Shown here in pieces: positions 1 through 11,699 of a stretch of DNA of 64,000 bases. The notes under the pieces were generated by a model, which saw only the letters and a program-made list of their open reading frames with translations, was not told the origin of the DNA and searched no databases. The first letter of the stretch is position 1. Each line of letters opens with the position of its first letter. Source of the stretch: Acheta domesticus (lineage: Eukaryota; Arthropoda; Insecta; Orthoptera; Gryllidae); NCBI GenBank assembly GCA_031308135.1, contig JAHLJT010003656.1, positions 72,744,984 through 72,808,983 of the forward strand, in the 5' to 3' direction. Position numbers and translations under genes: made by a program.

Positions 1-1109
1 TATACACGGAGAGATTGGCGAAATCGCATATTTGTGCATGTTTTAAAGCAATACGATATGGTTCTCCAGGCAGAGGTCGGAACTAGATTATTAGAACCAG
101 CACAGATCGGGCACAAGACTTACGTTTGGAAAATCCTCCAGAGAAACAAAGAACCGATGTTGGTAAATTTTCATTCATTAAATAGGACAATTACAATAGC
201 AAATTTCCTCTAGTAACAATATAAAATTTTCTGCAACGTGAAGCTGTCTTCAAAAGGAGATGCGGTAAATTAAGAAATAATTATTTCTTTGGTAAAAATG
301 TATTTGCATTGACATTGACATATTTGAGAGTCTTAGCGTACCGAAGACATTTACATTACCAGAAGATGTAAAAGTCCTGTGTTCAATTTGTCGTCATTTT
401 AGACCATTGTTTTTGTATAAAAAATACACATATTTTCTTCTGTCAAAAAGCACACATGAATTGATGTCTAAATATTAGCGGTTCTACTTTCTATTTAGGG
501 AGGAGCGTTTAGAAAAGTGTATTTAGTATTCCTCTTCTCAGGTGGTTGGATACTGATATATTCTTTATTATGATGCACTCTCAAACTCAGCTTTTCAGCC
601 CTACATGTCTGAGATGGGTGGAATTGGCGGTCGATGGACAAGCGATTTGAATGATAATGTAGCCAACAGTGGAGGTCCAAGCAGGAAAAACGGGAGTACC
701 CCGAGAAAACCCTACGCGAATCACCATTCCCGACCACAATTGCGAATGGACCCACCGGGTTGTGAATCCCGGTACCCAGCGCTGCCAGGTGCGCGGTCTT
801 TACCTCACTTTGCCCCCTTGCGCATGGATTGGAGTCTCCCTTCACTTCCAAGTCTCGCGGTGTTCGCAGCCCACGGACCACCCACAACTCGACCCCCCTG
901 CCCGTCCCTCGCGCCAGTCGAACGCGGATCAATACTTTGCCCTGGGCGCGCTCCAGGCCATTCCGCCCCACGTCCCCCCCCGCCCCCCGTGGCGACACCG
1001 CGACACAGCGCCGCGCGCTCGCATAAGCAGGAAGCGGGCAATCGCGGCCCCTCGTCAGCTGCGGTTGCCACCGACGCCGCCCGCGCGCCGCCGCCCGCGC
1101 CGCCTCCCG
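1..1109. other. Unannotated sequence, AT-rich then rising GC
   Basis: The first 500 bases are AT-rich and show no coding frame, repeat end or RNA gene that I can recognise. From about 800 the plus strand becomes increasingly C-rich and leads into the pyrimidine-rich block. Overlapping open frames occur on both strands in the GC-rich part, which is the signature of composition and not of a gene. Confidence 0.5.
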
Positions 1110-2345
1110 CACCGCCACTCGCATAGCCCACGCTGCCGCGTCCCGTTGCGCCACCGTCACCGTCGCCCCGCCACGCTCCTCCCCCCCGCCCTGTCCTACG
1201 CCCCACCGCACCCCGCCCTATCTTGCTACGCCACGCCACTCCACGCGACGCCCTGTTGCGCCCCGCGCAACCCGATCCTACCTCGTCCCTCCCCGACACT
1301 GCCTTTCTCGGTCTTGCTTCGGTCCTCTCCGCCCTTCCTATTCTGCCCCCCCCTGCTATACATTACTCTGCCATACTTCTTATTGCCCTACTTTGCAATG
1401 CCACATCTCTCCCCGCCCCGCCCCGTCGCCCCAGCCCCGCTCTGTCCCGCCCCGCTCTACTCCCTGCCCTGCCCCGTCCTGCTCTGTTCTGCCCTGCTCT
1501 GCCCTGCTCTACTCTTCCCTGCACCGCCCTGTTTTCCTCAGCCTCGCTCCGCGCTCGCTTACACTGCTCCGTCCTGTTTCGCCCTACCGTAATATGGATA
1601 TTCCCATCCTGCCCCTATTCTGCCTCTCCTCATCCTGCACTACTCTGCTCCGATCCACTGTCTTACTGTGCCCTGCCCCGCCCCCTTCCGTTACGCAACG
1701 CTCTGCCCGAACCCGTTGAGTTACGCTTTTCCCGATCCCGCGGAGGCCCCGGCACTGTCCTCGCCTCGGCCCGCTCCACCCTGCCTATTCTGCCTAGCCC
1801 TGTCCTACTCTACTCTGTTACGCTTCTCACTCTGAACTTCTGTCCCACCTCGTATCGTCGTACTTTGTCCTGCCTGCCATGGACCGCCCAGCCCTACCCT
1901 ACTGCTCTACCGTAATTTGGATCTCCCCGCCCGGTCCCATTCTGTTCATCCCCGCCCTGCTGTACTCAGCTCCGCTCCATCCTGACTTACAATTGTCCCG
2001 CTCCGCCATGCCCCTCCCCGCCCACTGTATCCCACACTAACCTGCTATAACACACTAACCTGCCCCCTCCCGCCGTCTCCTGCTCGACCCCGCTCCTCCC
2101 CATTCTGCCCTATTTTGCCCCGTTCCGCCCCGATCCTCCCAGCCCCTCCCGTTCCCGCCCGCCCCTCCCTACCCCGCCCGCCTTATCCCATACTGACGTT
2201 CCCCGCCCCGGCGTCGCCTGCCCGACCCCGCTCCTCCCCATCCTGCCCTATTTTGCCCCACTCCGCCTCGCAAGCCCTCGCTTACTCCCTCCTCTTCTCA
2301 CCCCTCTCCGCCCCCTCCACTCCCTTCGCACCGCGCCCACGCTCA
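1110..2345. repeat. Pyrimidine-rich low-complexity block
   Basis: The plus strand is a long run of C and T with short, irregular motifs such as CCCTG, CTCTG, CCCCG and CCCGC. It has strong strand asymmetry and almost no purine runs. All three plus frames stay open for long distances because stop codons need A. There are no exon boundaries or domain-like protein features. I read it as decayed simple-sequence DNA. Confidence 0.7.
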
Positions 2346-2415
2346 CTGTTTGCCTTGCGGTGGCAGGCCTCGATTTGGACCGTTCGCCAATTAGACTTCG
2401 CGACAGCAGCAGCAG

Positions 2416-2600
2416 CTGGTGTTAATAAACGGCTGAGTGCCTCGTGGACCGGGAGGCGCTAGGCTCGGATCCCGATGGATTTTTGACGCAAATAAGCAGT
2501 TGAGTGAGAATTCTAGAGGTCGGGTGTTCGAATTAGCCGTTTAAGGATTTTTCTTTCGTCAGTTTCTGCCCGAAGTCGGAACAGTACCTTAAAAATTAGG
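2416..2600 (+). repeat. Decayed 5' part of SINE-A
   Basis: The order of short matches follows the SINE-A head: a GTGCCTC-like stretch, ACCGGGAGG, a B-box relic (GGCTCGGATCCCGA), a GATTTTTGAC match to the family's GATTTTCGAC, then GAGAATTCTAGAGG. It breaks off where the family continues. This is a recognisable but heavily diverged copy in the same orientation as the other copies in the window. Confidence 0.5.
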
Positions 2601-2649
2601 ATATGAGGCGAGCGCAATCCATGTCAAAATTTCCGGTCATATCAGACTT

Positions 2650-2905
2650 CATGTGAGCTGGGGGAAATAAACGACTGGCGTTAAATACGTCTGAGTCATG
2701 AGAGGTGATAGTCTAGAATTCCTACATATTTTTGAGACGACTGAGCTACTGAATTAGAATTTTAGAGGCCGGCACCTTAGATTGTTTATTTTAGAGTTTT
2801 TTTCTTGGTCATTTCTGGCCAATGCTGGAGCAGTAATTAAACAACGGGACATGTCCTCGCCCGATCCTTCATTCCTCGTTCGATCCACTCCTTTCATTGG
2901 AGACG
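2650..2905 (+). repeat. Second decayed SINE-A fragment
   Basis: This fragment lies about 50 bases after the previous one. It carries later family landmarks in order: GAATTTTAGAGGCCGGC, the GCCAATGCTGGAGCAGTAA region, an ACGGGACATG match to the family's CGGGCCACGG, and CGATCCTTCATTCCTC, which is nearly identical to the copy at 25.3 kb. It may be a separate insertion or the continuation of the previous fragment after rearrangement. Confidence 0.5.
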
Positions 2906-3710
2906 GATGATGGACTGCTTCCTCATTCTCATATCCTCACTCCTGCGGTACTAGTAATACGCAGAAGGTTATTCTGAGCTTACGCTGATTTGAAGCGCCT
3001 AACGAAGATTACAGTATATGTTACAGGGCAGGAGACAAAATCTTTCTGCAGGCGAATGCGTAATGATAACTGAAGATAGAAAACAGGCTTTTATTTCGAC
3101 ACAAATGTATTCTTACCGAATCATTACATAATTTACATACAAAATGGAAATTACTAGAAATATAACCTTTGTTCATTTAATCATTTCACTACCGCAGATT
3201 TACTTAGTTCTCTTACTCCACGAGTACAGCTCCTTCAGCTCAAAAGTCTGTGCACCCATGACTCTTGCACTACAACAAGCCTCGTGAAGTGTCATGGCGT
3301 TGACAATGTTTTCTCCCATCCCTCATTCTTGAGAGCTTGAAAACTTGAGAGCTTGAAAGAAGCAGCAATTTGGCAGACCCTCTTGAACCGATGTCTTCAA
3401 ATACGGAGTAATTAAATGGATTATGAACCGAATTCACTTCCTATCGTCGAGGCATGGGACATCTCATTTTAGGCTTCTACAAGTTCTCAGAATTTTTTTT
3501 TCTTTTTTTTCCTTTGTAGTAGATTACAATTCAATGGAACTACGTCATTTTTGGTGTAGAAAGGCCAAATATTGAAGAGAGAAACAAATCGGGTATTTTT
3601 CTTAAAGCTAATTTCCCACAGTTAGTCGCTGCACAGTAGTGACAACCCTTTTGTCATGCTCTTCTCTCAACAGTTCTTCAGAAAAATCCATTTTAAATTA
3701 ACCTGCTTAA
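2906..3710. other. Unannotated AT-rich spacer
   Basis: I see no coding frame of note, no terminal repeats and no RNA gene. There is a local direct repeat of AGAGCTTGAAA near 3334-3360 and short T-runs around 3488-3510. Confidence 0.5.
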
Positions 3711-4235
3711 GTGGCTTATGGCATCAACTGATGTCACTGTAGTGCCTCTGACCGGGATGTCAAAGTCCCGACAGTGGCAAGATTTTCGACACTAGCTTCA
3801 CAGCTAGGTCGAATTCACTTGCTGTTTGGAGAATACTTCTAACGGCGGGCTGCTCTGATTGGTAGTTTTCCATGGTTTCTCCTATAGACACCAGGATAGC
3901 CGGAGTAGTCCCGTAACGACCGGGCCGCTAGCGATCTTCTCTTCCTCTTCCTTGTCCTATTCTCACCGCTTACGTACACACACCTACGTTTACATGCATC
4001 TACACTACCTCTCATGTTGGGAGACCAGTCGAGAGGTTTGACTTGTCGCGGCTGGGACAGTGCCCCTTTAGTGGGAGATAGGTGGTTGAAGAAAACCCCA
4101 CAAACAGACGGCCGACGGGTAAGTCGGCGCCGGATCTCGTCGTCCGGGGAAAAGATCACCGCCCCGTCCCGCAACGAAAACATACAATACACTCACGGGA
4201 GTAATGACTTAAGCTGTTCAATTCATTTCAATTTC
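3711..4235 (+). mobile_element. SINE-A, near full-length tRNA-derived SINE
   Basis: It starts with the A-box-like GTGGCTTATGGCATCAAC and continues through the family body: TTTTCGACACTAGCT, CTGCTCTGATTGGTAGTTTTCC, CGGGCC, CTTCCTCTTCCTTGTCCTATTCTCACC, GTCGGCGCCGGATCTCG. It ends near GGGAGTAATGACTTAAGCTG. In this copy the B-box is degraded (AAAGTCCCGACA). It is about 520 bp, non-coding, and presumably moved by a partner LINE that is not in the window. Open frames across it are incidental. Confidence 0.8.
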
Positions 4236-4239
4236 CCAA

Positions 4240-5092
4240 TCTACTCTACTCCAACTCTCAGTCTACCCCATACTTAACTGCTGTACACCATACTTAACTT
4301 CTGTCGTTATGTGACTCGTACTCCAAGATCTCAGAAAAAATAAGCAAGTCAACATTTGCATTACTGTTTTGTTGCGTGGTGCAATAGCGCTGTACGTGAA
4401 CCGTCGTAACCTCGGAGGCTGTTGCTTCGAGTCCTGACGGTGACAGATATTCGACCTCCTCTACGTGTCTGGGTAGAAGGTGAAGGAACTGGGTGACAGA
4501 TTTCCGGCGTCTGTCCCGCAATGCTTTGAGATAGCTGCTCTAATGGCTCATGTCTCTGCTTTCCTCTGATTAATTCCAGGTGTGGATCAACACAGTGCTT
4601 TAAGCAACGAACCACGGGCCGTACTCAATCTTTTCCGTTTTCTTCCGAACCTGTTCCTTCTGAGGCCCTGATGGTGAACTAATTCCCCTCTTTCATATTG
4701 CTCATCCCTCATGATCTGAAAAGACTGGCAGAACACCAATTTCGCAGATGTTAGAACAAGAGACGAACTGACATGAAGCATCATCAGAAGGAAAGAGAAG
4801 ATTTGTTTTATTAGTAGAATTATGCTAATTATTGTAGTTATATTAGTATTATAATTCTAAATATAAACGAGTGACTTGTGCTACAACACGCCATCCATCC
4901 ACTTTTAATTTGATTTCGTCGATCATTTTCTTATGTTTCAAGGATTATTCCACCATCATTTGCAAGCTGAAAACGTTGTTCTAAATCATCCTAAAATGAA
5001 GAGTTTTGATCATTGCTACAAGGAAACTGTTTCCCTTTTTATTGTTCTGACATTAAATAAAAAATTCCTCACATGTACTTTGTGCATATTTG
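4240..5092. other. Unannotated spacer
   Basis: Mixed to AT-rich sequence after the SINE. Short minus-strand frames at 4294-4784 have no recognisable domain or splice context. I see no repeat structure. Confidence 0.45.
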
Positions 5093-5320
5093 CTAGAATT
5101 TTATGAATGTCCCTTCCGCCATAGCATGCTGTCTTTTCCGGTATAAGTTGAATTTTTTGTTTAGCTGATTGATGTATAAACGATTTATATGTCGATCATG
5201 TATTCTCGCATACATTACTTCAAGAAGTTCAAAGTCTTCCGGTTGAAAATACTGTAACCGACATTTTCTAACTGAATAATAACAAAGCAAGATGAATATA
5301 ATCGCACATGATAGGATTTG
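5093..5320 (-). CDS. Possible minus-strand terminal exon, unknown protein
   Basis: I do not recognise the product. Reading the minus strand, a pyrimidine-rich stretch ends in TACATTTCAG at 5330-5321. This is a good splice acceptor, followed in phase 0 by an open frame of 75 codons and a stop at 5093. The peptide begins with a hydrophobic segment (about residues 3-15, SCAIIFILLCYYS) and is then basic and charged (Arg, Lys and His-rich), as in a membrane anchor followed by a cytoplasmic tail. Its composition looks more protein-like than most frames here, which is the main reason to list it. No matching upstream exon or donor was found in the window, so it could be chance. If real, it belongs to a spread-out gene whose other exons I cannot place. 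Confidence 0.22.
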   Translation of the reverse strand, partial: QILSCAIIFILLCYYSVRKCRLQYFQPEDFELLEVMYARIHDRHINRLYINQLNKKFNLYRKRQHAMAEGTFIKF

Positions 5321-5476
5321 CTGAAATGTATAGATATTAACCCTAAATTTTAAAATGTTCATATTGATGATTGTATTTTATGGAATGTACAAGTATTTTT
5401 CTCATTAAGAATGTTTTGGTGATATTAATGGTTTCCTAATTTACCTATTCGTAAAGAGAGAAGAAAATATATTCGT

Positions 5477-5681
5477 TTATTTTAGATGAAATTCTATGCC
5501 GTCTGCGTTAAACAATAATACACTCCCATCCATTAATTTCACCGACAGATATTCTACCCCTTTTGATAGGGATGAGTCGTTTACAAAGGGCTCTTGATGT
5601 AATGAATATGGAGCCTTTATTTCTAAACAACACCCAGTTCCATTTACAACTTTTATTGTTGTTTCTGCACAACATAACGCT
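5477..5681 (-). CDS. Possible minus-strand terminal exon, unknown protein
   Basis: I do not recognise the product. On the minus strand a strong acceptor (CTCTTCTTTTTTAG ending at 5682) precedes an open frame that finishes one split codon and then runs 67 codons to a TAA at 5477. An AATAAA overlaps the stop. The peptide is hydrophilic, with an alternating pattern that suggests beta-strands (for example SVKLMDGSVLLFNADGIEF). It has no cysteine-rich or transmembrane motif. It sits just upstream, in the minus direction, of the other candidate exon, but its own stop codon means the two would be alternative ends or different genes. Acceptor plus open frame plus poly(A) signal is suggestive only. 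Confidence 0.2.
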
Positions 5682-5740
5682 CTAAAAAAGAAGAGTTTTT
5701 GTTCAAATAATGAAGCGCTGCTGCATTTTAAAAATAACAC

Positions 5741-7303
5741 TCGCTAGAATAAAGGTATTTCTTTACGCTACGTGGCATTATTCAGGATTTCACGAGAATT
5801 GAAACTGATCGTTCAGGAAGATTTTCTCGCCGCGCCGAGAAAGCCTTTTCAAAGCCCCTGTTCTCACCGGAGAACGCCTTGCAAGGGGGCGTTTCGCACG
5901 TAAAAGCAGAGGTGAAGAGCAAGGTGTGTGACGTTTAGTGTCCTCCTTCTCGCATGTCAAGAAGTACTTTAAGTTCTTCGATTTTCAATCGTTCGACCTG
6001 TTTCGAAATCTTACATCACTAAACTAGTATGAAGTAACTAGTTGGATCCGTGTAACCATCCGAATTTTGTAAATCATCGTTTTAAAATTAATTTTTTTTC
6101 TGGAACCGATAGGACTTGAACCGTGCATTACATTAAATAAATCTGAAATTAAGAAACTGCAACTTCAACAAAATAGAGCTATGGGTCATTATTCAATGCA
6201 TTATACAGAAACCATCGTTAACATGTACTTGCTAACATAAATTTGGATTTTGGGAAGGAAATATAGCAAACACACATCCTTACTGTGTGCGCAGCGCGCA
6301 TCCGTGCCCTGTGAGCGCGTGACAATGCGGTACTCAGCTGGTACCCACCTCTCACACGGCGCTACGCACGATGAGCCAACAGCAGGACTAGACTGCTGGC
6401 TATGTTCACACACAGCACACACACATATCGGCCTCCGGTAGCTCAGGTGATGTAACCAGAGGGCTACTAAAAAAAGGGGGACGGAGGACCACCTCGAAAG
6501 AGGAAATGAAGGGTCGGCCGAAAGATAGAAACGCAAACTGATAGGATAATATTAATTTAATAAACTTAATTAAACTAGAGTATTAATGCCTCTTGGAATA
6601 TACATAATGTATAATCTAAGAAAAAACAAAAAGAACGATATAAAACTGAGCATGCTATTTACATAATAAATGTCCGGGCCCGAGCTGTAAATTACTCATA
6701 AAATTCTAATTATAAATCTTAAAGCTAACAATGTACATGGAACCACAAAATTATTATAGTGGACGATTAAAATTACTGAAGCGTAGAGCTGAATGTCTTT
6801 AAAGAGCTTGGCACAAGGACAAGGCACCTGATATATGCACAGTTGGAGACAAGGACAGGTACCTGATACACGGAAGCTGCTGCTCCCATACGGCTGTCCC
6901 GTGCCGTCACTGCTGGCGCTGGAGACTGCGGCGATGCGCCTGGGATGACGGACAATGCATCATCAGCTCATACCATGATCGGAGTCCCCGGACACGATGA
7001 AGCAGCATGTATGCCGCCGTTCACTAACGCGCCACAGTGTGCGAGTGATGTTAGAATGCACGCCAGTGTGATGCACTTTGATGGGCAGCCTTAGCCCTAA
7101 TTAGATTGATTTGGGCAGCCTGTAGCCCTAAATCAATGCCGTTGTGGCGTGAAGATAATTCACTGCATGACAAGGCGCAAGTGTCGACTAGAGAGCGTAA
7201 GGCATGACTGCCGCGGAAAGTAACTCTGCTCATGGCAGCGGCCCTGAATGCAACTGAAGCTCTGTCATCTGAGCGATGTCTGTCCAGCGAATCTTTTTTT
7301 GGA
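5741..7303. other. Unannotated spacer
   Basis: A GC-richer island at about 5820-5940 and another at 6280-6440 interrupt AT-rich DNA. From 6775 to 7260 there are short internal repeats: GGACAAGG and GACAAGGACAGG with ACCTGATA at 6815-6870, and GGGCAGCC with TAGCCCTAA at 7083-7132. I find no supported gene or element end. Confidence 0.45.
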
Positions 7304-7307
7304 CGCG

Positions 7308-7672
7308 GGTCATTCCATATTAAATCAACACAGTTTTAATTAAAATTTTACCTCACCATTTTAGATTCAGATGAAATTTGATACATAGGTAGTATGAATG
7401 GAGAATAAGAAAACTACAAATTTTGAGTAAAATATTTCCACCCGTTTCTGAAATACAGCCATGTAAAATTTTGCAAAATTGGGTTCCCGAAAATTTTTAA
7501 ATTGATGTAGAACCTCACCAAATTAAGATAGAGGGCTGGAACAGGTGTCATTTTGCAGCTTTCTTTATGGCCTTTTATATGATATACTACTCAATAGAGA
7601 TTGCGTTCAAAAAGTTTTTCAAATTTGAATTTAAAATTTTGATTTTGAGTTTTTTCAAAATGCTTCATCTTC
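7308..7672 (+). repeat. Left terminal inverted repeat of the 1.73-kb element
   Basis: It pairs with 8686-9039 in inverted orientation. Landmarks in both arms are GGTCATTCCATATTAAATCA, GAATAAGAAAACTACAAATTT, GGGTTCCCGAAAATTTTTAA and AAAGTTTTTCAAATTTGAAT. The match fades after the CATCTTC at 7666-7672. Confidence 0.8.
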
Positions 7673-7689
7673 TCACTGATAAAGATCAA

Positions 7690-8463
7690 TCAGTTATGTG
7701 TCTTAAAAGGGGAAGAATGAAGTGAGAATCGGAAGCAGTTCCAGTAGCTGCTCAAGATCAGGCGTTGAGAACACGACATTATGATAAAGCGGTTCTCAAA
7801 ATTTCCCAAGGTGACAAATGCCGCATTTGCCAGGAGCAAGTAGAAACCATTGATCATATTGTCTCAGCTTGTCCAAATCCTAGCAAAGACCGAATATTTG
7901 AAAAGACACGACATGGTGTGTAGCTACCTCCACTGGCAGATCTGTACCGCCCTCGACGTTCCTAACACATGCCCCAAGTGGTACGAACACTCACCAAAAC
8001 TGGTGACGTCTGTTGGATTGTGTACGATATTGTACGACCAACAAATTCAAACTGATCGCACGATAGCGGCAAACGAACCGGATATAGTTATCCGGGATTT
8101 GGAGAAAAAATCGTGTTTACTTGTCGGGGGTGTTGTACCTTGCGATCGAAACGTCGTTACCAAGGAGGCAGAGAAACGTCTTAAATACAAGAGTTTGGAA
8201 ATCGAGATCAGTCGAATGTTGGGCGTAAAAGCACAGGCTGTCCAGATAGTTATCGGAGCTCTGGGATTTGTTCCGCAAAATTTGAGTAAGAACGTGTCTA
8301 AACTCCCAGGTAATTCAAAAAGACTGGGAAGTGCTAGAAATCGCTTTATTTGGAACAGAACCTTAGGTAGCTGGTTGCAACCTGGAGTAGATTTTATATT
8401 CAGCCGACTCAGAACATCTTTAGACGTGATGTAGAGTAATAATAATAATAATAACAATAAAAC
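7690..8463 (+). pseudogene. 5'-truncated LINE relic: C-terminal zinc knuckle and endonuclease-like domain
   Basis: From about 7720 one frame reads through AAQDQALRTRHY to a zinc-knuckle-like CRIC...DHIVSAC (7818-7875). An extra base at about 7879-7880 then shifts the frame. The next frame runs to the stop at 8434 and contains AKTEYLKRHDMV, TIQTDRTI and ANEPDIVIRD. By comparison with the family as I know it, this is the C-terminal part of LINEs with a CCHC motif and a PD-(D/E)XK-type, restriction-like endonuclease (R2/NeSL-like group). The acidic residue expected before VVPCDRNVV is glycine here, so it is probably dead. An (AAT)n-type tail follows at 8437-8455, as at a LINE 3' end. Related sequences (TCTCA-TGATAAAGATCA and TCTCATCAATAAAAATCA) flank it at 7671 and 8471 and could be an aged target duplication. 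Confidence 0.6.
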
Positions 8464-8685
8464 ATAACAATCTCATCAATAAAAATCACTAAATTAATAA
8501 TGTGTATATATTAGGGCTTATAATTTGAAATAAAATGCATTTTAAATGAGTAAAATCTTGTGTAAGTAAATATTGTGCATTTTAAATAAAGATTACCATA
8601 TGAACCCATTGCAGTCCCATTTTTAAACTTACTCCATCTGTTTGGAAATATACAAGGATTATTTTAGAATTTTTTCAATTTTTTT

Positions 8686-9039
8686 GAAGATGAGCATTTG
8701 AAAAAACTCAAAATCAAAATTTTAAATTCAAATTTGAAAAACTTTTTGAACGCAACCCCTATTGAGTAGTATATCACATAAAAGGCCATAAAGAGAGTTG
8801 AAAAATGACACCTGTTCCAGCTCTCTATCTTAATTTGGTGAGGTTCTACATCAATTTAAAAATTTTCGGGAACCCAATTTTGCAAAATTTTACATGGCTG
8901 TATTTCAGAAACGGATAGAAATATTTTATTCAAAATTTGTAGTTTTCTTATTCTCTATTCATACTACCTATGTGTCAAATTTCGTCTGAATCTGAGATGG
9001 TGATATAAAATGACTGTGTTGATTTAATATGGAATGACC
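8686..9039 (-). repeat. Right terminal inverted repeat of the 1.73-kb element
   Basis: Inverted partner of 7308-7672, beginning GAAGATGAGCATTTGAAAAA and ending in ATTTAATATGGAATGACC directly before CGCG. Differences from the left arm are scattered substitutions and small indels, so the arms are old enough to have diverged or were not recently homogenised. Confidence 0.8.
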
Positions 9040-9043
9040 CGCG

Positions 9044-9625
9044 CGATGGTTCCCGACAATGTATAGACAACCGCCCCTCCGCGACCTCGCGGTGTAGGGT
9101 GGCCACCGCGAGGCGTGGCGGAAGGGGATGGTGTGAGATGGAGAGGGGGGGGCCTTGGGTGGCTGCCGGACTTGGTCCCCGAGACAAGGGGTGGGGGCGC
9201 GCGAGGTGCGGCTGCTTAGAAGAAGGGCAGCAATAAGCCGCGCATGTCGAAGAGGCTCTGAAGCGCCCACCCCCGCCGAAGGGATGGGTCGGCGGCACTG
9301 GGCACAGAGGCGAAATGCCCGCGGCGGCAGAAGCTCAACTGCCCCGCGGGGGAGGAGGCGCAACCGGGCGGCCGCGGCGGCGCGGCGCGCGACAAGTGCG
9401 GCAGTCCCTACGACCGCCGGCGGCGGGCGCCCGTTTGAAGACAATGGGCGTCTTTGCCGACTACCGCAAAGGAGTGAACTTGTCCGCTTTCGCTAGGGGC
9501 GGCAGCTGGACGGAGGTGTGGCGAGATTGACGGGAGAATGGCAGCGGCGGGCGCGCGGAGGAAGGGGCGACCGGCCCACCGCGTCTGAGCGGCTCGGGCG
9601 GCCTTCCTGCCTCTAGAGTGCGTAA
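9044..9625. other. CpG-rich block
   Basis: GC-rich and CpG-dense sequence directly follows the long-TIR element. Several frames on both strands are open, but they overlap and none shows a domain. A stretch reading DKCGSPYDRRRRAP in one frame (about 9388-9430) looks briefly protein-like, but the frame closes almost at once. It could be a promoter-associated CpG island, but no adjacent gene is seen. Confidence 0.45.
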
Positions 9626-9629
9626 ACAC

Positions 9630-11690
9630 TTACTACTATAAATTTCGGAGGTCTCAATGCAAATAATAACAAAAGTTACCAGAAATAAAAGTATTGGTCA
9701 CAAATAAGAATCATTGAACACTCCATCGTGTACGATACACAGTGCATGTATGTGAATGTATAAAGCATAAACATGCGATAACTCGTATTTTTACTTTCTC
9801 GTGCTTACTTCTTAGGAACAGAAAGTATTGTAATCGTGTGCCGGAAAACGGCAAATTTTTGACAAAAAAACTCTTTCATCTGGGCCCTGGTAACAAAAAA
9901 GTCGATAAATCTCTAGTTATTACACAAACATTGATTATTACCTTGTAATGCATACCACATTTTTACCATATATCACCACAGTAACATGTTAAAGTGCAAA
10001 ACTTGCGGATTGCGGGTATGCTAGCTGGTGTCGTAACAATATAGTCCAAATTCTCCTCTTTTAGACTTAAATCTCTTCCATCTGGGTGGGTGGGTAATTC
10101 TATATCTAGCAATAGAATTAACTGAGTTTTCTGTGGAATGCATCTTATTAATCGAAGTATTACACAGTTCTTTCGAAGCGTCAACAACTTTTCGGTAGGC
10201 GGATATCGAATGCCATAACAGTTGTCTGAAGTTGACTTAGTTCAATAGTGCGCATCAGTAACGGAATATTCATCACAGCAAGGTGAAATAATTTTATAAA
10301 TGGTATATAATGATTCCGTATCATAAATCAGAAAACGTATGTTTAAAACTACAAGGAAATGATTAAACGTCGAATATATAAGTAAAGCACTTCACTTCCC
10401 ACGTAGCTTGTAGAGTTACATTCAAACTCGACTGTGACATAGTGCTGACAGTGGGAAGTTCAACGCTTATTTGTGACCAATACGATTATTTGTGGCAACT
10501 TTTGTTTTGATTTACATAGAGTTCTCTGTAGTTTATAGGAGAAAGGATATCTGATTTTTGATCTAGAACGCCGTATGTGAGAAACAAAACAAACTTACGA
10601 CTTTCATTTCTAAAATTTTGCTGCGCCAGTATTTGATGAATAGCTCTGTCCAGCATAACACCGCCCGAGGGGCTTTGTGCGACAGAGAAAGCTTTGCATT
10701 ACACTCCACTTCGATACAGAAACCAATGTGTTCCGAAAACAAAAACCCGATAGCCAATGTTGCGTCACAGCACGGCATCCAATCAATAAGAAAAAATGTG
10801 TCATCGTGACGAGAAATGATTGGATATTTTGCTTCGGTTTTGTGCCACATCTCTGAAAGTTTTTTTTTTAAATTTCCAGTTATTCCAGAAATGACTACGA
10901 TTCAATAACAACAGTATAACATTGGCGAGAGAAATGAAAATTTTGAATACTTTTGCAATTCAAATGTTTTGTTAAAAATATTTGAATGTTAATATTCAAA
11001 CCATCTACATAGTTAATACCTTTATTATGTTGACTTTTCTCAGTTTTTGAAATCGTGGCGTATATCATGTGATTTTTCCTTTTAAATGCTTAAAAAAAAT
11101 ATTATACAATTATTTAACACCATAATTAATATGTTTTATCGATTTTATTTAGTCTTTTATGCAAAACAGTTGGCTCCTTTTCTAGTTATCAAAGAAAGGG
11201 GGAATGCGTGATCTCTCAACTTTTATTTGACATCATTTTAATACTCTTAATGATATATGCCAATGTCCGAACAGTGAAACGTGAATGCTACACTTCGCTT
11301 ATTGTAGACCTTTTATAGAAAAGTGTATCTAGTGAGAACTGTTCTGCAGCATTACGATAAACTATCAGAGTTAGTGGCATGTCAATATACGAGAGAATTG
11401 GGGATTCTAAATTCAGAAACTTTCAAATAAAATAACACTGATGTTACAATGCCCACTAAATATATGACATCGGAGAGTAGTAGAGTCGTATTAGGAACAC
11501 AAAAACAATTAGGTGGTTCTTGGTTTCCGCGGTCGTATTTACAACCCATCAACGCATTACGCTGCCATGCTACGGCCCATTCGCTCCCCGAGAGCCGCCT
11601 ACACATCCCGCCGAAGCGAAGCGGACCTCAACGCAAAGCAGTTTCATCCGCCGATTCGGTCGGGCGCACTTCAGCTCTGGATTAGCAAGG
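9630..11690. other. Unannotated AT-rich stretch
   Basis: No repeat family, RNA gene or convincing exon was recognised. Short ORFs at 9742-9948, 9963-10187 and 10563-10850 lack domains. The opposing frames at 10563-10850 cover each other on both strands, so at most one could be real. Confidence 0.45.
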
Positions 11691-11699
11691 CGCGGCGCG

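Larger units (their letters stand above)
7308..9039. mobile_element. Long-inverted-repeat element, 1.73 kb, with CGCG flanks
   Basis: The two ends are long inverted repeats of about 365 and 354 bp that match almost throughout. They start GGTCATTCCATATTAAATCA on the left and end with the complement on the right. Both sides are flanked by CGCG (7304-7307 and 9040-9043), the likely target duplication. The arms contain no long frame. The centre holds a 5'-truncated LINE fragment and no transposase. This architecture fits a non-autonomous fold-back or long-TIR DNA element that was later hit by a LINE. The superfamily is not identified. CGCG is palindromic, so the exact boundary is uncertain by a few bases. 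Confidence 0.75.

Noticed and set aside
9155..9496. 113-codon plus frame in the CpG-rich block, with a brief DKCGSPYD-like motif in another frame
   Set aside because: The motif is too short, its frame closes quickly, and overlapping frames on both strands are equally open.
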